A stretch of 64,000 bases of DNA from S015-6 sp964384945 (lineage in GTDB: Bacteria > Desulfobacterota > DSWW01), in contig CAYLMK010000006.1 in assembly GCA_964384945.1 (NCBI GenBank), positions 186,001-250,000 of the forward strand. Reading direction: 5' to 3'. Both the position numbers and the translations under genes were made by a program. Positions 45,463-53,344 of the stretch are shown piece after piece; the first letter of the stretch is position 1; every line of letters starts with the position of its first letter. The notes under the pieces are model-generated. The model saw only the letters and a program-made list of their open reading frames with translations. It had not been told where the DNA came from and did no database searches.

Positions 45463-45503
45463 AACCGCCCGGCAACCAATCGGTGCACCGGGCGGTTTTT
45501 CTT
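45463..45503. terminator. Bidirectional rho-independent terminator
   Basis: AACCGCCCGG (45463-45472) pairs perfectly with CCGGGCGGTT (45488-45497). A T-run follows on the plus strand and an A-run precedes it, so it can end both the prsT operon and the convergent PEP-CTERM gene. Confidence 0.9.
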
Positions 45504-45580
45504 TCAGACCAGAAGCGCTTGGATCCTCAATACCTCGGAGCGAACGGGAAGGCGGATGTAAATCCCCGCGTCCCGGCGGC

Positions 45581-46354
45581 TTAGTTGCTCCCCGCCCACC
45601 TCTTCCTTCCCGCAAAGGCCATCGCCAGCAAACCGGCCCCGAACAGAAACACGGTACCCGGCTCCGGAACCGGCGCCCCCCCCTCGATCACGTCGTTCGC
45701 ACAGGTCATGGTCCAGTGGAAGCCCAACGAATCGACGTCGGAGAAGTCCCACCCGAGTCCCATCGCATCGATCGAGATCCTGAGCATATCGTCGTTGATG
45801 GACCAGTCGCCCGTTGTCATCATGCCGGGTGCCAGCCCACCAAATGGCCCCCGGATTGCGTACTGGACTTCTTGTCCCGCACGATAGGCGCCTGTGAAAG
45901 CAAAGTCCTCGGACAGCAGAATATCGGAACCGTAGTTCGCCTGGTCCAACTCATACAATCCGACGTTGCCGGCATTGGCACCGCGGTGTCTGTCGAGCGC
46001 AACCACAAACTCCCACGTCTCGCCCGGATTGTAGAAGTTATCCAGTTCCGTGGGCATCCGGGGATTCCATCCGTTCGTGCTGATAAACAGGTCGCCCATG
46101 GCGGTGTTCGACTTTCCGACGTTGCGGAAATACTCGGACCGGATATCCACAACGAACTGGTCGTCCACCAGATTCACATCCATCCTGTAGACTTCAAAGA
46201 TCGCAGAACTGCCGACGATATCCTCTCCGAAGAGGCCGCTGTCGGTTGGGTCCGCGCCGATGTATTTGTCGATGATCGTGAGAGCATCGGAATTCCCTGC
46301 CGAGCCCACCGCGACCAGGGAGGCCGCCAGAAGAATGAGCGGGATCTTTTTCAT
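45581..46354 (-). CDS. PEP-CTERM protein, probable XrtA substrate
   Basis: 257 aa from ATG 46354 (AAGGAG seven bases upstream). N-terminal signal peptide KKIPLILLAASLVAVGSAGNSDA; C-terminal sorting signal VPEPGTVFLFGAGLLAMAFAGRKR with the PEP motif, hydrophobic helix and basic end. The domain between is beta-rich and unclassified. It would be exported, cleaved at the PEP motif by XrtA and placed at the surface or in the matrix. It is the only PEP-CTERM tail found in the window. Confidence 0.95.
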   Translation of the reverse strand: MKKIPLILLAASLVAVGSAGNSDALTIIDKYIGADPTDSGLFGEDIVGSSAIFEVYRMDVNLVDDQFVVDIRSEYFRNVGKSNTAMGDLFISTNGWNPRMPTELDNFYNPGETWEFVVALDRHRGANAGNVGLYELDQANYGSDILLSEDFAFTGAYRAGQEVQYAIRGPFGGLAPGMMTTGDWSINDDMLRISIDAMGLGWDFSDVDSLGFHWTMTCANDVIEGGAPVPEPGTVFLFGAGLLAMAFAGRKRWAGSN

Positions 46355-46508
46355 CGGATAGCTCCTTTTCTCAATCCAGTTGCCGGGTCTCATATGCGTT
46401 TTCCTGAACGACCGAGTTGTGGTTTGACGCTGTTCCGTTTCTTAATGCTTTGTTTGATTTCTTTATATGTAACTCATCGAAATTATAAAAATAGTTTCAA
46501 AAATGTTA

Positions 46509-46532
46509 CTCTCCAATACCCTATTTGGAGAG
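46509..46532 (-). promoter_or_regulatory. 5' leader stem-loop of the PEP-CTERM transcript
   Basis: CTCTCCAA and TTGGAGAG form a perfect 8-bp stem with an 8-base loop. It falls at the start site predicted from the sigma-54 element just upstream, so it would cap the transcript or overlap a regulator site. Confidence 0.45.
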
Positions 46533-46538
46533 CTTCAC

Positions 46539-46554
46539 TGCAACGGAGGTGCCA
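46539..46554 (-). promoter_or_regulatory. Sigma-54 -24/-12 promoter of PEP-CTERM gene
   Basis: Minus strand TGGCACCTCCGTTGCA, a full match to TGGCAC-N5-TTGCA. The ATG of the PEP-CTERM gene is about 185 bases downstream. PEP-CTERM systems with PrsK/PrsR regulators are known to use RpoN. Confidence 0.8.
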
Positions 46555-46769
46555 ACAAGAAAGCCCTTGCTTTATCCCCTTCCCTATCAAAATCCATCTC
46601 ATTGAAAGCATTAGGCAAACCTGCGAATAGAGGGCTGCCTTCCGGTGGATATCCCCAAAATGGCTCCAGGGGTAAAAGCAAAACGAGTATCTATAAAGAG
46701 AAAAACTTTTCCTACCCGCCTTGTATGCGACTGGAAAGAAGATCCCGAGCCAAACATTCACAAAGACGC

Positions 46770-46798
46770 TTGACTTTCACCTTTTTTTCACCTATCCT
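46770..46798 (+). promoter_or_regulatory. Sigma-70-like promoter for the lexA operon
   Basis: TTGACT (46770-46775), a 17-base spacer, then TATCCT (46793-46798). It would start transcription near 46805, about 150 bases before lexA. No palindrome recognisable as a LexA box was identified with confidence. Confidence 0.5.
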
Positions 46799-46954
46799 GC
46801 CTTCTCAGGACGGAAGTCTATTTTTGTTCAATGTCCTATTACGAGGTTTCATATATGGATGAGACCCGTTTTGGAAAGGGTGCGAAAAAAGAGACGGGTT
46901 CACGCTACGGGATGGTGGTGGACGCCTTGTCCTGCCAGAGGAGGCCCAAGGAGC

Positions 46955-47563
46955 ATGCTGACCCACAGACAGAAGGAAGTATACGAGTTTCTCAAGTCCT
47001 ATATCGAGCGCCACGGGGTGGCCCCGACCTATGAGGAGATCCGCCGCCACTTCGGCTTCCGGTCTTACAACGCGGTGTTCAAGCATCTCAAGCAACTGGA
47101 GGCGCGGGGCTACCTGACAGGCCGCTGGAAGAACAGGAAGCGGGCCTTCTCGCTCAGGGAGCCGGTGCGAGCCTCGACAGCCACGAGCCGCCTGCCCCTG
47201 CTCGGCCGGGTGGCTGCCGGAGAGCCCATCGAGGCCCTGGAGGACCGGGACACGATCGAAGTGCCGGAGAGCTTCCTGGGCACAGGAGAACATTTCGCCC
47301 TGCGGGTCCGGGGCGATTCCATGATCGGGGACGGGATCCATGACGGGGATCTCATCCTTTTGCGCAGACAGGAAGACGCGGAAAACGGGCAGACCGTGGT
47401 GGCCTTGATCGACGGGGAGGCCACGGTCAAGCGGTTCTACCGGAAAGGGGCTTCCGTGGAGCTTCATCCGGCCAACTCGAGCATGAAACCGCTGGTCGTG
47501 GAGGCGAGCAAGGTAACCGTCCAGGGCGTGGTCGTAGGACTGCTCCGAAAGTATCCGGCTTGA
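46955..47563 (+). CDS. lexA: LexA repressor
   Basis: 202 aa from ATG 46955 (AGGAGG about ten bases upstream); the frame extends to 46721 but homology starts at MLTHRQKEVYEFLK. Winged helix residues 1-65 with APTYEEIRRHFGF; self-cleavage Ala88-Gly89 in VAAGEPIE; catalytic Ser122 in RGDSMIGDGI and Lys159 in GEATVKRF. RecA-stimulated cleavage would derepress SOS genes. It heads a cassette with imuB and dnaE2, as in many non-enteric bacteria. Its last codons overlap the imuB start. Confidence 0.95.
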   Translation: MLTHRQKEVYEFLKSYIERHGVAPTYEEIRRHFGFRSYNAVFKHLKQLEARGYLTGRWKNRKRAFSLREPVRASTATSRLPLLGRVAAGEPIEALEDRDTIEVPESFLGTGEHFALRVRGDSMIGDGIHDGDLILLRRQEDAENGQTVVALIDGEATVKRFYRKGASVELHPANSSMKPLVVEASKVTVQGVVVGLLRKYPA

Positions 47564-48732
47564 GCATGGAACGTGAAATTCTTTATCTGAAGGTGCCCTC
47601 CTTCCCGCTTGCGGTGGAACAACTGCGCGACGCTTCCCTGCGGGGGAAACCGGCAGCCATCTGCACCACCGGGCCTGGGCGCACCCTCCTGCAGGCCGTC
47701 TCTGCCGAAGCCCGCCGTCACGGCCTGTTCAAGGGCATGCTCCGGCAGGAGGCCCTGCGAGCCTGTCCGGGCTTGAGGCTCCTGCCTCCGAACCCCGAAC
47801 GCTGCGTTCGGATCACAAACCTCCTCCTGGGCCTTCTGTCCGCTTACACGCCCCTGGTCGAGCCGGCCCGGCCCGGGGCCCTCTTCCTGGACCTTTCCGG
47901 CACCCGCCGTCTGTTCGGCCCTGCACGAGACCTCGCGTGGAAGGTGCGAAAGGAAATACGGGATCGCGTCGGCCTGGAGCCCCGGCTCGGCCTGGCCGCC
48001 AACAAGCTCTTGAGCCGCATCGCGACGCGGGTGATCCCGGAAAGCGGCCTCTGCGATGTCTTCCCGGGCGGAGAGAGGCATTTTCTCGAGCCCCTGGACG
48101 TGACGGTCCTGCCGGCGCTTCACGCCCCCGCCTGCACCGAAAGGGTCCGCGAGCTCAACATCGAAAAGGTATCGCATCTGCTGCCCATCCGGCTTCCCGC
48201 CCTCCAACTGGCCTTCGGGCGGCACGGTCCGGCAATCTACCGGCAGGCCCGGGGCCTGGATGCCTCTCCGGTAAGAGCCCCATCCCGGTCCCCCCGCATC
48301 ACGGAGGAAGAAACCCTGCCGGAGGAAACGAATGAAGACGCGCTCCTCTTCGCCGTGCTCCGGGGGCTTGCAGAGGAGGCGGGCCGGCGGCTCCGGCGGA
48401 TGAAGGCAACGGCCGGCCGCATGGAGCTCGAGATCGAGTATGCGGACGCGGTGCCGGCCCGGCGTGCCTCCCGGCTCCGGCCGCCGACCTGCCTCGACAA
48501 CCCCTTGTTTGAGACGGCCGGCCGCCTGCTGGAGCTTGCCGCCGGCCGCAGGGTGAGGATCCGGAGGATCACGATCCACTGCACGCAGATCGCCGTGGAA
48601 CCCGAGCAGACCAAGCTCTTTCCCGATGATGTTCTCTTTTCCCTTTCCCGGAGAGAGCAGGCCCTGCAGCACGCGTTGGATGAGATCCGGGAGCGGTTCG
48701 GGATTAAGGCAATAGGGAGGGGAAGACGATAA
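47560..48732 (+). CDS. imuB: ImuB-like inactive Y-family polymerase subunit
   Basis: 390 aa. Overall Y-family layout (EILYLKVPSFPLAVEQL; GALFLDLSGTRRLFG; LGLAANKLLSRIAT; LEPLDVTVLPAL), but the catalytic acids of pol IV (the Asp of the first strand and the DE pair before the YLD-like motif) are replaced, as in ImuB. A beta-clamp binding motif QTKLF is at 350-354. ImuB bridges DnaE2 and the clamp in SOS mutagenesis. The TTG at 47560 overlaps the lexA stop; ATG 47566 is an alternative. No imuA gene is nearby. Confidence 0.88.
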   Translation: MSMEREILYLKVPSFPLAVEQLRDASLRGKPAAICTTGPGRTLLQAVSAEARRHGLFKGMLRQEALRACPGLRLLPPNPERCVRITNLLLGLLSAYTPLVEPARPGALFLDLSGTRRLFGPARDLAWKVRKEIRDRVGLEPRLGLAANKLLSRIATRVIPESGLCDVFPGGERHFLEPLDVTVLPALHAPACTERVRELNIEKVSHLLPIRLPALQLAFGRHGPAIYRQARGLDASPVRAPSRSPRITEEETLPEETNEDALLFAVLRGLAEEAGRRLRRMKATAGRMELEIEYADAVPARRASRLRPPTCLDNPLFETAGRLLELAAGRRVRIRRITIHCTQIAVEPEQTKLFPDDVLFSLSRREQALQHALDEIRERFGIKAIGRGRR

Positions 48733-48768
48733 GAAGGGAAGCCTGTTCCCACCTTGAAAGGGGAAAAG

Positions 48769-49446
48769 ATGACGACCGCAAGAAGCACCAACATCACATG
48801 GCACAATCCGCTGGTAACGAAAGAGGATCGCGATGAACGGAACGGCTACAGGGGCGTCGTTCTTTGGTTCACGGGCCTCCCCAGTTCCGGAAAATCGACC
48901 TTGGCACATCAGGTGGAGAGAAGCCTTTTTGAAAGGGGCTGCAACGCCTATGTTCTGGACGGCGACAATATCCGCCACCGGCTCAACAGGGATCTAAGCT
49001 TCTCCCCCGATGACCGTAAAGAGAATATCCGCCGGATCGGAGAGGTGGCGAATCTCTTTGCCGATGCAGGGATCATTGTCATCACCGCTTTCATTTCTCC
49101 CTACCGCGAGGATCGGGACCAGGCACGGGCGCTGAACGAACCGGGAAGGTTCTACGAGGTCTATTGCAAGTGCTCACTCGCCCTCTGTGAGCAGAGAGAC
49201 CCGAAGGGACTGTACCGACGGGCCCGGAAGGGGGACGTGAAGGAGTTCACGGGGGTCAGTGCCCCCTACGAGGAACCTGAGAACCCGGAAATCCTCGTAG
49301 AGACCGACAAACAAGGCCTGGAAGAATGCGTCGCTCGAATTCTCGGCTACCTGGAGGATCAAGGGGTCATCCCTGTCGCCACCGACCGGTGGGGCCCTGA
49401 TCCGACCGCGAAAGAAATCCAAAGGCTCTCGCCTCGGGAAAGGTGA
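48769..49446 (+). CDS. cysC: Adenylylsulfate kinase
   Basis: 225 aa from ATG 48769 (AAGGGG six bases upstream). P-loop GLPSSGKST at 36-44, VLDGDNIRHRLNRDLSFSPDDRKENIRR (in short, the DGDNxR motif), FISPYREDRDQAR and the lid region. It phosphorylates APS to PAPS for sulfation or assimilation. The C-terminus is longer by about 20 residues than usual (ATDRWGPDPTAKEIQRLSPRER). It is set between imuB and dnaE2, an unexpected place for a sulfur gene. Its TGA overlaps a GTG that may have been the original dnaE2 start. Confidence 0.92.
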   Translation: MTTARSTNITWHNPLVTKEDRDERNGYRGVVLWFTGLPSSGKSTLAHQVERSLFERGCNAYVLDGDNIRHRLNRDLSFSPDDRKENIRRIGEVANLFADAGIIVITAFISPYREDRDQARALNEPGRFYEVYCKCSLALCEQRDPKGLYRRARKGDVKEFTGVSAPYEEPENPEILVETDKQGLEECVARILGYLEDQGVIPVATDRWGPDPTAKEIQRLSPRER

Positions 49447-49516
49447 AGCTATCGCTCACGGCTTTGTCCCCCTTGCCTGCCATTCGTTCTACAGCCTGCT
49501 CTGGGGCACGGCCCCG

Positions 49517-52500
49517 GTGGAGGCGCTCTGCGAACGGGCCCGGGAGGCCGGCGTCTCCAGCCTGGCCCTCACGGACCGGAACGGGCTCTACGGCGTCCTG
49601 CCGTTCTGGGAGGCGGCCCGGAGTGCCGGGCTCCGGCCGATTCTGGGGGCGCATCTGCCGGACCCGCCCACCCCGGCCTGCCTGCTCGCGGCCGACCATC
49701 GGGGCTACCGGCGGCTGGCGAGGGTGCTGACGCTGTATCATCAGCAGGGGAACCACGCCGGGAGAGTCAAATCCCTTCTCCCCTCAGGGGAGAAGGCCAG
49801 GATGAGGGGATGCATAAGTCACCCTCACCCTGACCCTCTCCCTGAAGAAGATGTCGATAAGCGACTCATGGCCGTCATCCCCGCGGAAGCGGGGATCTCT
49901 AAGCACCTGATGCTGCGGGATTCCCGTTTTCACGGGGATGACGAAGAGATGCAGCTTCTATTGCCTTCTTCACCGTCATTCCTACGGGCCCACTCTTCGT
50001 CATTCCCGCACAGGCGGCCGTGTCATATTCTGTCATCCCGGCCCGTGTGCGGAGCGCGTGCGAGCCGGGATCCAGGTGCGTTCAACGCCTTTTCCCTCCT
50101 CGAGGCCCTGAAGGAGGACCGGCGGGGGCTCGTTGTGCTGAGCCCTTCCCTTTCCTTCCTGGACAGGCTCGCGCGGGCGACCGGCACGCAGGACCTCTAC
50201 ATCGCCCTCTACCCCTTCGGGCCCCAGCGGGAGCGAATCCGATTCAGCCGCGAGACCGGCATCCCGCTGGCGGCGGTCACGCCCGTCTACTTCCTCGACC
50301 GGCCCGACCACCGCCTGCACAGGCTGCTCCGGGCGATCGCCCTGTGCACCAAGCTCGACAGGGTTCCGGCCGGGGAGCTTGCGCCTGCCTGGGCCTTTTT
50401 CCAGTCCCCCGAACAGTGGATCGAGCGCTATCTCCACTGCCCCGAGGCCCTGGAGGGCATGCGGAAGGTCGCCGAGAAGTGCCGGATGACAAGGCCTCCG
50501 TGGGGGGGCTGGGTCTTTCCCGGCTTTGAGGGGCTCAGCGAAGACCGGGCCTCCGCCCTGCTGGAGGAGAAGGCGCGAAGGGGGGCGGTCCGCCGCTACG
50601 GGGCGTGGAGCCGGGCGATCGAGGAGCGGCTCGCCCACGAGCTCGGGATCATCCGGGCCAAGGGGTTTGCCTCGTACTTTCTCGTGGTCGAAGACATCGT
50701 GAGCCGGTTTCCCATCACCTGCGGCCGGGGCTCGGCCGCGGCGAGCCTGGTTTCGTACTGTCTGGGCATCACCCATGTGGACCCGCTTCGGCACAATCTC
50801 TTCTTCGAACGGTTCCTCAACATGGGCCGCGGCGAGCCGCCGGACATCGACGTGGACTTCCCGTGGGACGAGCGGGATGCGGTCCTGAGCTATGTCCTGG
50901 ACAAGTACGGCCCGGAGCGTTGCGCCATGGTGGCCAACCACGTGGGCTTCCGCATGCGGGGCGCGATCCGGGAGGTCGCCAAGGTCTACGGGATCCCGGA
51001 GGAGGAGATTCAGAGAGTCTCGGATGACGTGAGCCACCTGAGGGACCTTCTTCGCAACCCCCGTGCCGGGACGCCTTCCGCAGGGGCGCACGGTTCCCGG
51101 GCAGGGCGCCTCGCCGAACCGTGGCCCGCGATCCTCCGGTGGGCGGAGCGGCTCGCAGGGACCCCCCGGCACCTTTCGGTCCATTGCGGGGGCGTGGTCA
51201 TCACGCCGGATGCGCTGCCGGAGCGGGTCCCGGTAGAGCAGGCGCCCAAGGGGGTGCCGATCATCCAGTGGGAGAAGGACATCACCGAGGCGGCAGGGCT
51301 CGTGAAGATCGACCTCCTGGGGAACCGATCCCTGGCCGTGGTGCGGGACACGCTCGCCTCCATCCAGGCAAACTACGGAATCCACATCTCCTACCCGCAG
51401 CTCAATCCCCTGGAAGACGCCAAGACCCGCCAGATGCTGGCCCGGGGCGATACGGTGGGGGTCTTTTACGTGGAGAGCCCGGCCATGCGGCAGCTCCTCA
51501 AAAAAACCGGCAAGGGGGACTTCGAGCACCTGGTGGTCCAGTCGAGCATCATCCGTCCGGCGGCCAACGAGCTGATCCGGGAGTATGTCCGCCGAGACCG
51601 CGGGGGCGCGTACGAGCCCCTGCACCCGGCGCTGGCCGAGATCCTCGAGGAGACCCGCGGCATCCTCTGCTACCAGGAGGATGTCTCCCGCGTGGCCATG
51701 GCCCTGGCCGGCTTTGACGCGGTCCAGGCGGACGAACTGCGCAAGGTGCTCGCCAAGAAGCACAAGCAGGCGCGGCTTCCGGACTACCGGGAACGGTTCT
51801 TCCGGGGCGCCCTGGCCCGGGGCGTGGCGCGGGAGGTGATCGAAGAGGTCTGGAGGATGATCCTGAGCTTCCAGGGCTATTCGTTCTGCAAGCCCCATTC
51901 GGCGAGCTATGCCCTGGTCTCGTTCAAGGCCTGCTACCTGCGGGCCCACTTCCCTGCCGAATTCATGGCCGCGGTCCTCTCCAACCGGGGCGGCTACTAC
52001 ACGACCCTGGCCTATCTCTCCGAGGCCCGCCGGATGGGGCTCACGATCCTGCCGCCGGACGTGAACGCGAGCGCCCTTCCCTACGCAGGATACGGACGCA
52101 ACCTCCGGGTGGGTTTGATGCAACTGAAAGGGGTTGGGGAGGCCTCGCTCGCCGCCCTGCTCGAGGACCGTGCACGAAGGGGGCCTTTCGGGTCGCTGGA
52201 AGAGATTCTTGCGCGGGTGGACATGGATCCTTCCGACCTCCGGGTGCTCATCAAGGCGGGCTGCCTGGACGCGATCGCCCAAGGCCGCTCCCGGCCCGAG
52301 CTACTCTGGGGGCTGCTGGCCTGGGAGGCGAGAAGAGAGGGTAAGGGCGAAAGGGCAAAGGGCAAAGGCGAAAAGACCTGTCATTTCCGCCCCCCCTTGA
52401 GGATTGCGGGGGCAGGCTCCGGCGGGAATCCAGGATGGGTGGGGAAAGGGGATCTCCCCCTTCCCTTCTCCGGCGCCTTTCAGGCGCCCAAGACGATGCC

Positions 52501-52891
52501 CTACCGGCCCGAACTCCTCCTGCGGCACGAACTGGAGACGCTCGGCCTCCTCGTCTCCCGCCATCCCCTGGAGATCTACGCGCCCTGGCTGTCGCGGGTA
52601 AAGGCGGTTCCGGCCTCCGACCTCGCCGAGCACGTGGGGAAGAAGGTAACGACAGTGGGCTGGTTCGTCACGGGAAAGACGGTTCTCACCCGCCGGGAGG
52701 AACCCATGGAGTTCGTGAGCTTCGAGGACACCACCGCCCTTTACGAAACGACCTTTTTCCCCCGGGCCTACGAGCGCTTCTCCCGCATGCTGGGCTACCA
52801 CCGGCCCTACCTTCTGCGGGGCCGCGTGGAAGAAGACTTCGGGGCCGTCTCTCTGGTCGTGGAAGACATTGGCAGGCAGGGCGCGATATAG
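49517..52891 (+). CDS. dnaE2: Error-prone DNA polymerase III alpha subunit DnaE2
   Basis: 1124 aa from GTG 49517, the first ordinary start codon in frame. Conserved PHP residues lie before it (GFVPLACHSFYSLLWGT from 49460), so the true protein is longer. The frame is open back to a TAG at 49298 but has no ATG, GTG or TTG. Polymerase motifs: GRGSAAASLVSYCLG, PPDIDVDFPWDERD (catalytic Asp about 443 and 445), VCYQEDV-like ILCYQEDVSRVAM, FCKPHSASYALVSFKACYLRAHFPAEF, and an OB fold at the end (TTVGWFVTGKTVLT). Two stretches, about residues 86-190 and 940-995, are not DnaE2-like and derive from intergenic repeats. It is the SOS translesion polymerase partner of ImuB. Confidence 0.88.
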   Translation: MEALCERAREAGVSSLALTDRNGLYGVLPFWEAARSAGLRPILGAHLPDPPTPACLLAADHRGYRRLARVLTLYHQQGNHAGRVKSLLPSGEKARMRGCISHPHPDPLPEEDVDKRLMAVIPAEAGISKHLMLRDSRFHGDDEEMQLLLPSSPSFLRAHSSSFPHRRPCHILSSRPVCGARASRDPGAFNAFSLLEALKEDRRGLVVLSPSLSFLDRLARATGTQDLYIALYPFGPQRERIRFSRETGIPLAAVTPVYFLDRPDHRLHRLLRAIALCTKLDRVPAGELAPAWAFFQSPEQWIERYLHCPEALEGMRKVAEKCRMTRPPWGGWVFPGFEGLSEDRASALLEEKARRGAVRRYGAWSRAIEERLAHELGIIRAKGFASYFLVVEDIVSRFPITCGRGSAAASLVSYCLGITHVDPLRHNLFFERFLNMGRGEPPDIDVDFPWDERDAVLSYVLDKYGPERCAMVANHVGFRMRGAIREVAKVYGIPEEEIQRVSDDVSHLRDLLRNPRAGTPSAGAHGSRAGRLAEPWPAILRWAERLAGTPRHLSVHCGGVVITPDALPERVPVEQAPKGVPIIQWEKDITEAAGLVKIDLLGNRSLAVVRDTLASIQANYGIHISYPQLNPLEDAKTRQMLARGDTVGVFYVESPAMRQLLKKTGKGDFEHLVVQSSIIRPAANELIREYVRRDRGGAYEPLHPALAEILEETRGILCYQEDVSRVAMALAGFDAVQADELRKVLAKKHKQARLPDYRERFFRGALARGVAREVIEEVWRMILSFQGYSFCKPHSASYALVSFKACYLRAHFPAEFMAAVLSNRGGYYTTLAYLSEARRMGLTILPPDVNASALPYAGYGRNLRVGLMQLKGVGEASLAALLEDRARRGPFGSLEEILARVDMDPSDLRVLIKAGCLDAIAQGRSRPELLWGLLAWEARREGKGERAKGKGEKTCHFRPPLRIAGAGSGGNPGWVGKGDLPLPFSGAFQAPKTMPYRPELLLRHELETLGLLVSRHPLEIYAPWLSRVKAVPASDLAEHVGKKVTTVGWFVTGKTVLTRREEPMEFVSFEDTTALYETTFFPRAYERFSRMLGYHRPYLLRGRVEEDFGAVSLVVEDIGRQGAI
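49775..50075 (+). repeat. Three intergenic-type repeats inserted in frame within dnaE2
   Basis: (i) 49775-49795: CTTCTCCCC-TCA-GGGGAGAAG, a perfect 9-bp hairpin. (ii) 49874-49942: a 69-base element with perfect 9-base terminal inverted repeats GTCATCCCC / GGGGATGAC. (iii) 50024-50075: a copy of the family also found at 63721-63780 in the opposite orientation (near identical over about 45 bases). All are read through without a stop. Confidence 0.75.
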
Positions 52892-52924
52892 CCGCGTCCA
52901 TCCCCTCTCTGAGGTGTAGATCAG

Positions 52925-53068
52925 CCGCGGCTGAGCCGCGGGCGTAGCGGCGAGCTTGCTCGCCGTGACGACCGTCGGGTCAGCCGCCTGATGGACGGCG
53001 CTCTGCGCCGGCCTCAGGCGGCTGCTCCAGCCGCGGCAGATGGCACGGCGCGAAGCGTCCGTGCCATC
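52925..53068. repeat. Cluster of four consecutive perfect hairpins
   Basis: Stems: 52925-52932/52934-52941 (8 bp); 52948-52955/52958-52965 (8 bp, TT loop); 52981-52991/53014-53024 (11 bp, with an inner 6-bp hairpin); 53039-53048/53059-53068 (10 bp, with an inner CGC/GCG). All are GC-rich and follow the dnaE2 stop by 33 bases. They could terminate transcription, act as a REP-like mobile element or form an RNA. Confidence 0.7.
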
Positions 53069-53107
53069 AATCGATGTGCCCCCCGCCGACCTCGGGCGCA
53101 TCCTGTT

Positions 53108-53123
53108 TGGCATGCAGCTTGCG
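53108..53123 (+). promoter_or_regulatory. Sigma-54-like -24/-12 promoter
   Basis: TGGCATGCAGCTTGCG matches TGGCAYR-N4-TTGCW in all but the last base. It points to the small secreted gene at 53345, about 220 bases downstream. Confidence 0.5.
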
Positions 53124-53344
53124 TCTCAAAACTTCACGCCTGGCCGCAAAGACAGGAAAGGTCGGCAAGGGAAATCGGCAAGAGAGGAACGATTGATTTA
53201 GAATTCAGATACTTATGAGCCGCTTCGAGGCTCCCCGCGACAGGATGCACAATTACGGATTCCGATGGTAATCGTTACATTCTTGACGGCCGGCAGTTAC
53301 CTCCAAACCGGAAGCATCTTGGGCTGACATAGGAGAGAGCAGGC

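Noticed and set aside
45463..45503. Possible small RNA gene formed by the hairpin
   Set aside because: A stem followed by a T-run between convergent genes is explained by a bidirectional terminator.
47464..48978. 504-codon minus-strand frame over imuB
   Set aside because: Shadow of imuB; no domain and no ribosome site.
49775..50075. CRISPR-like array
   Set aside because: The repeats are of three different kinds, are not regularly spaced and have no cas genes nearby.
50033..52282. 749-codon open frame on the minus strand opposite dnaE2
   Set aside because: Shadow frame of a GC-rich gene; no recognisable domain, and it is rich in the Arg/Pro/Gly/His typical of antisense frames.
53150..53200. 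Possible c-di-GMP riboswitch in the leader of the FN3 gene
   Set aside because: There are repeated TCGGCAAG words, but not the conserved GEMM core, and no matching helices were found.
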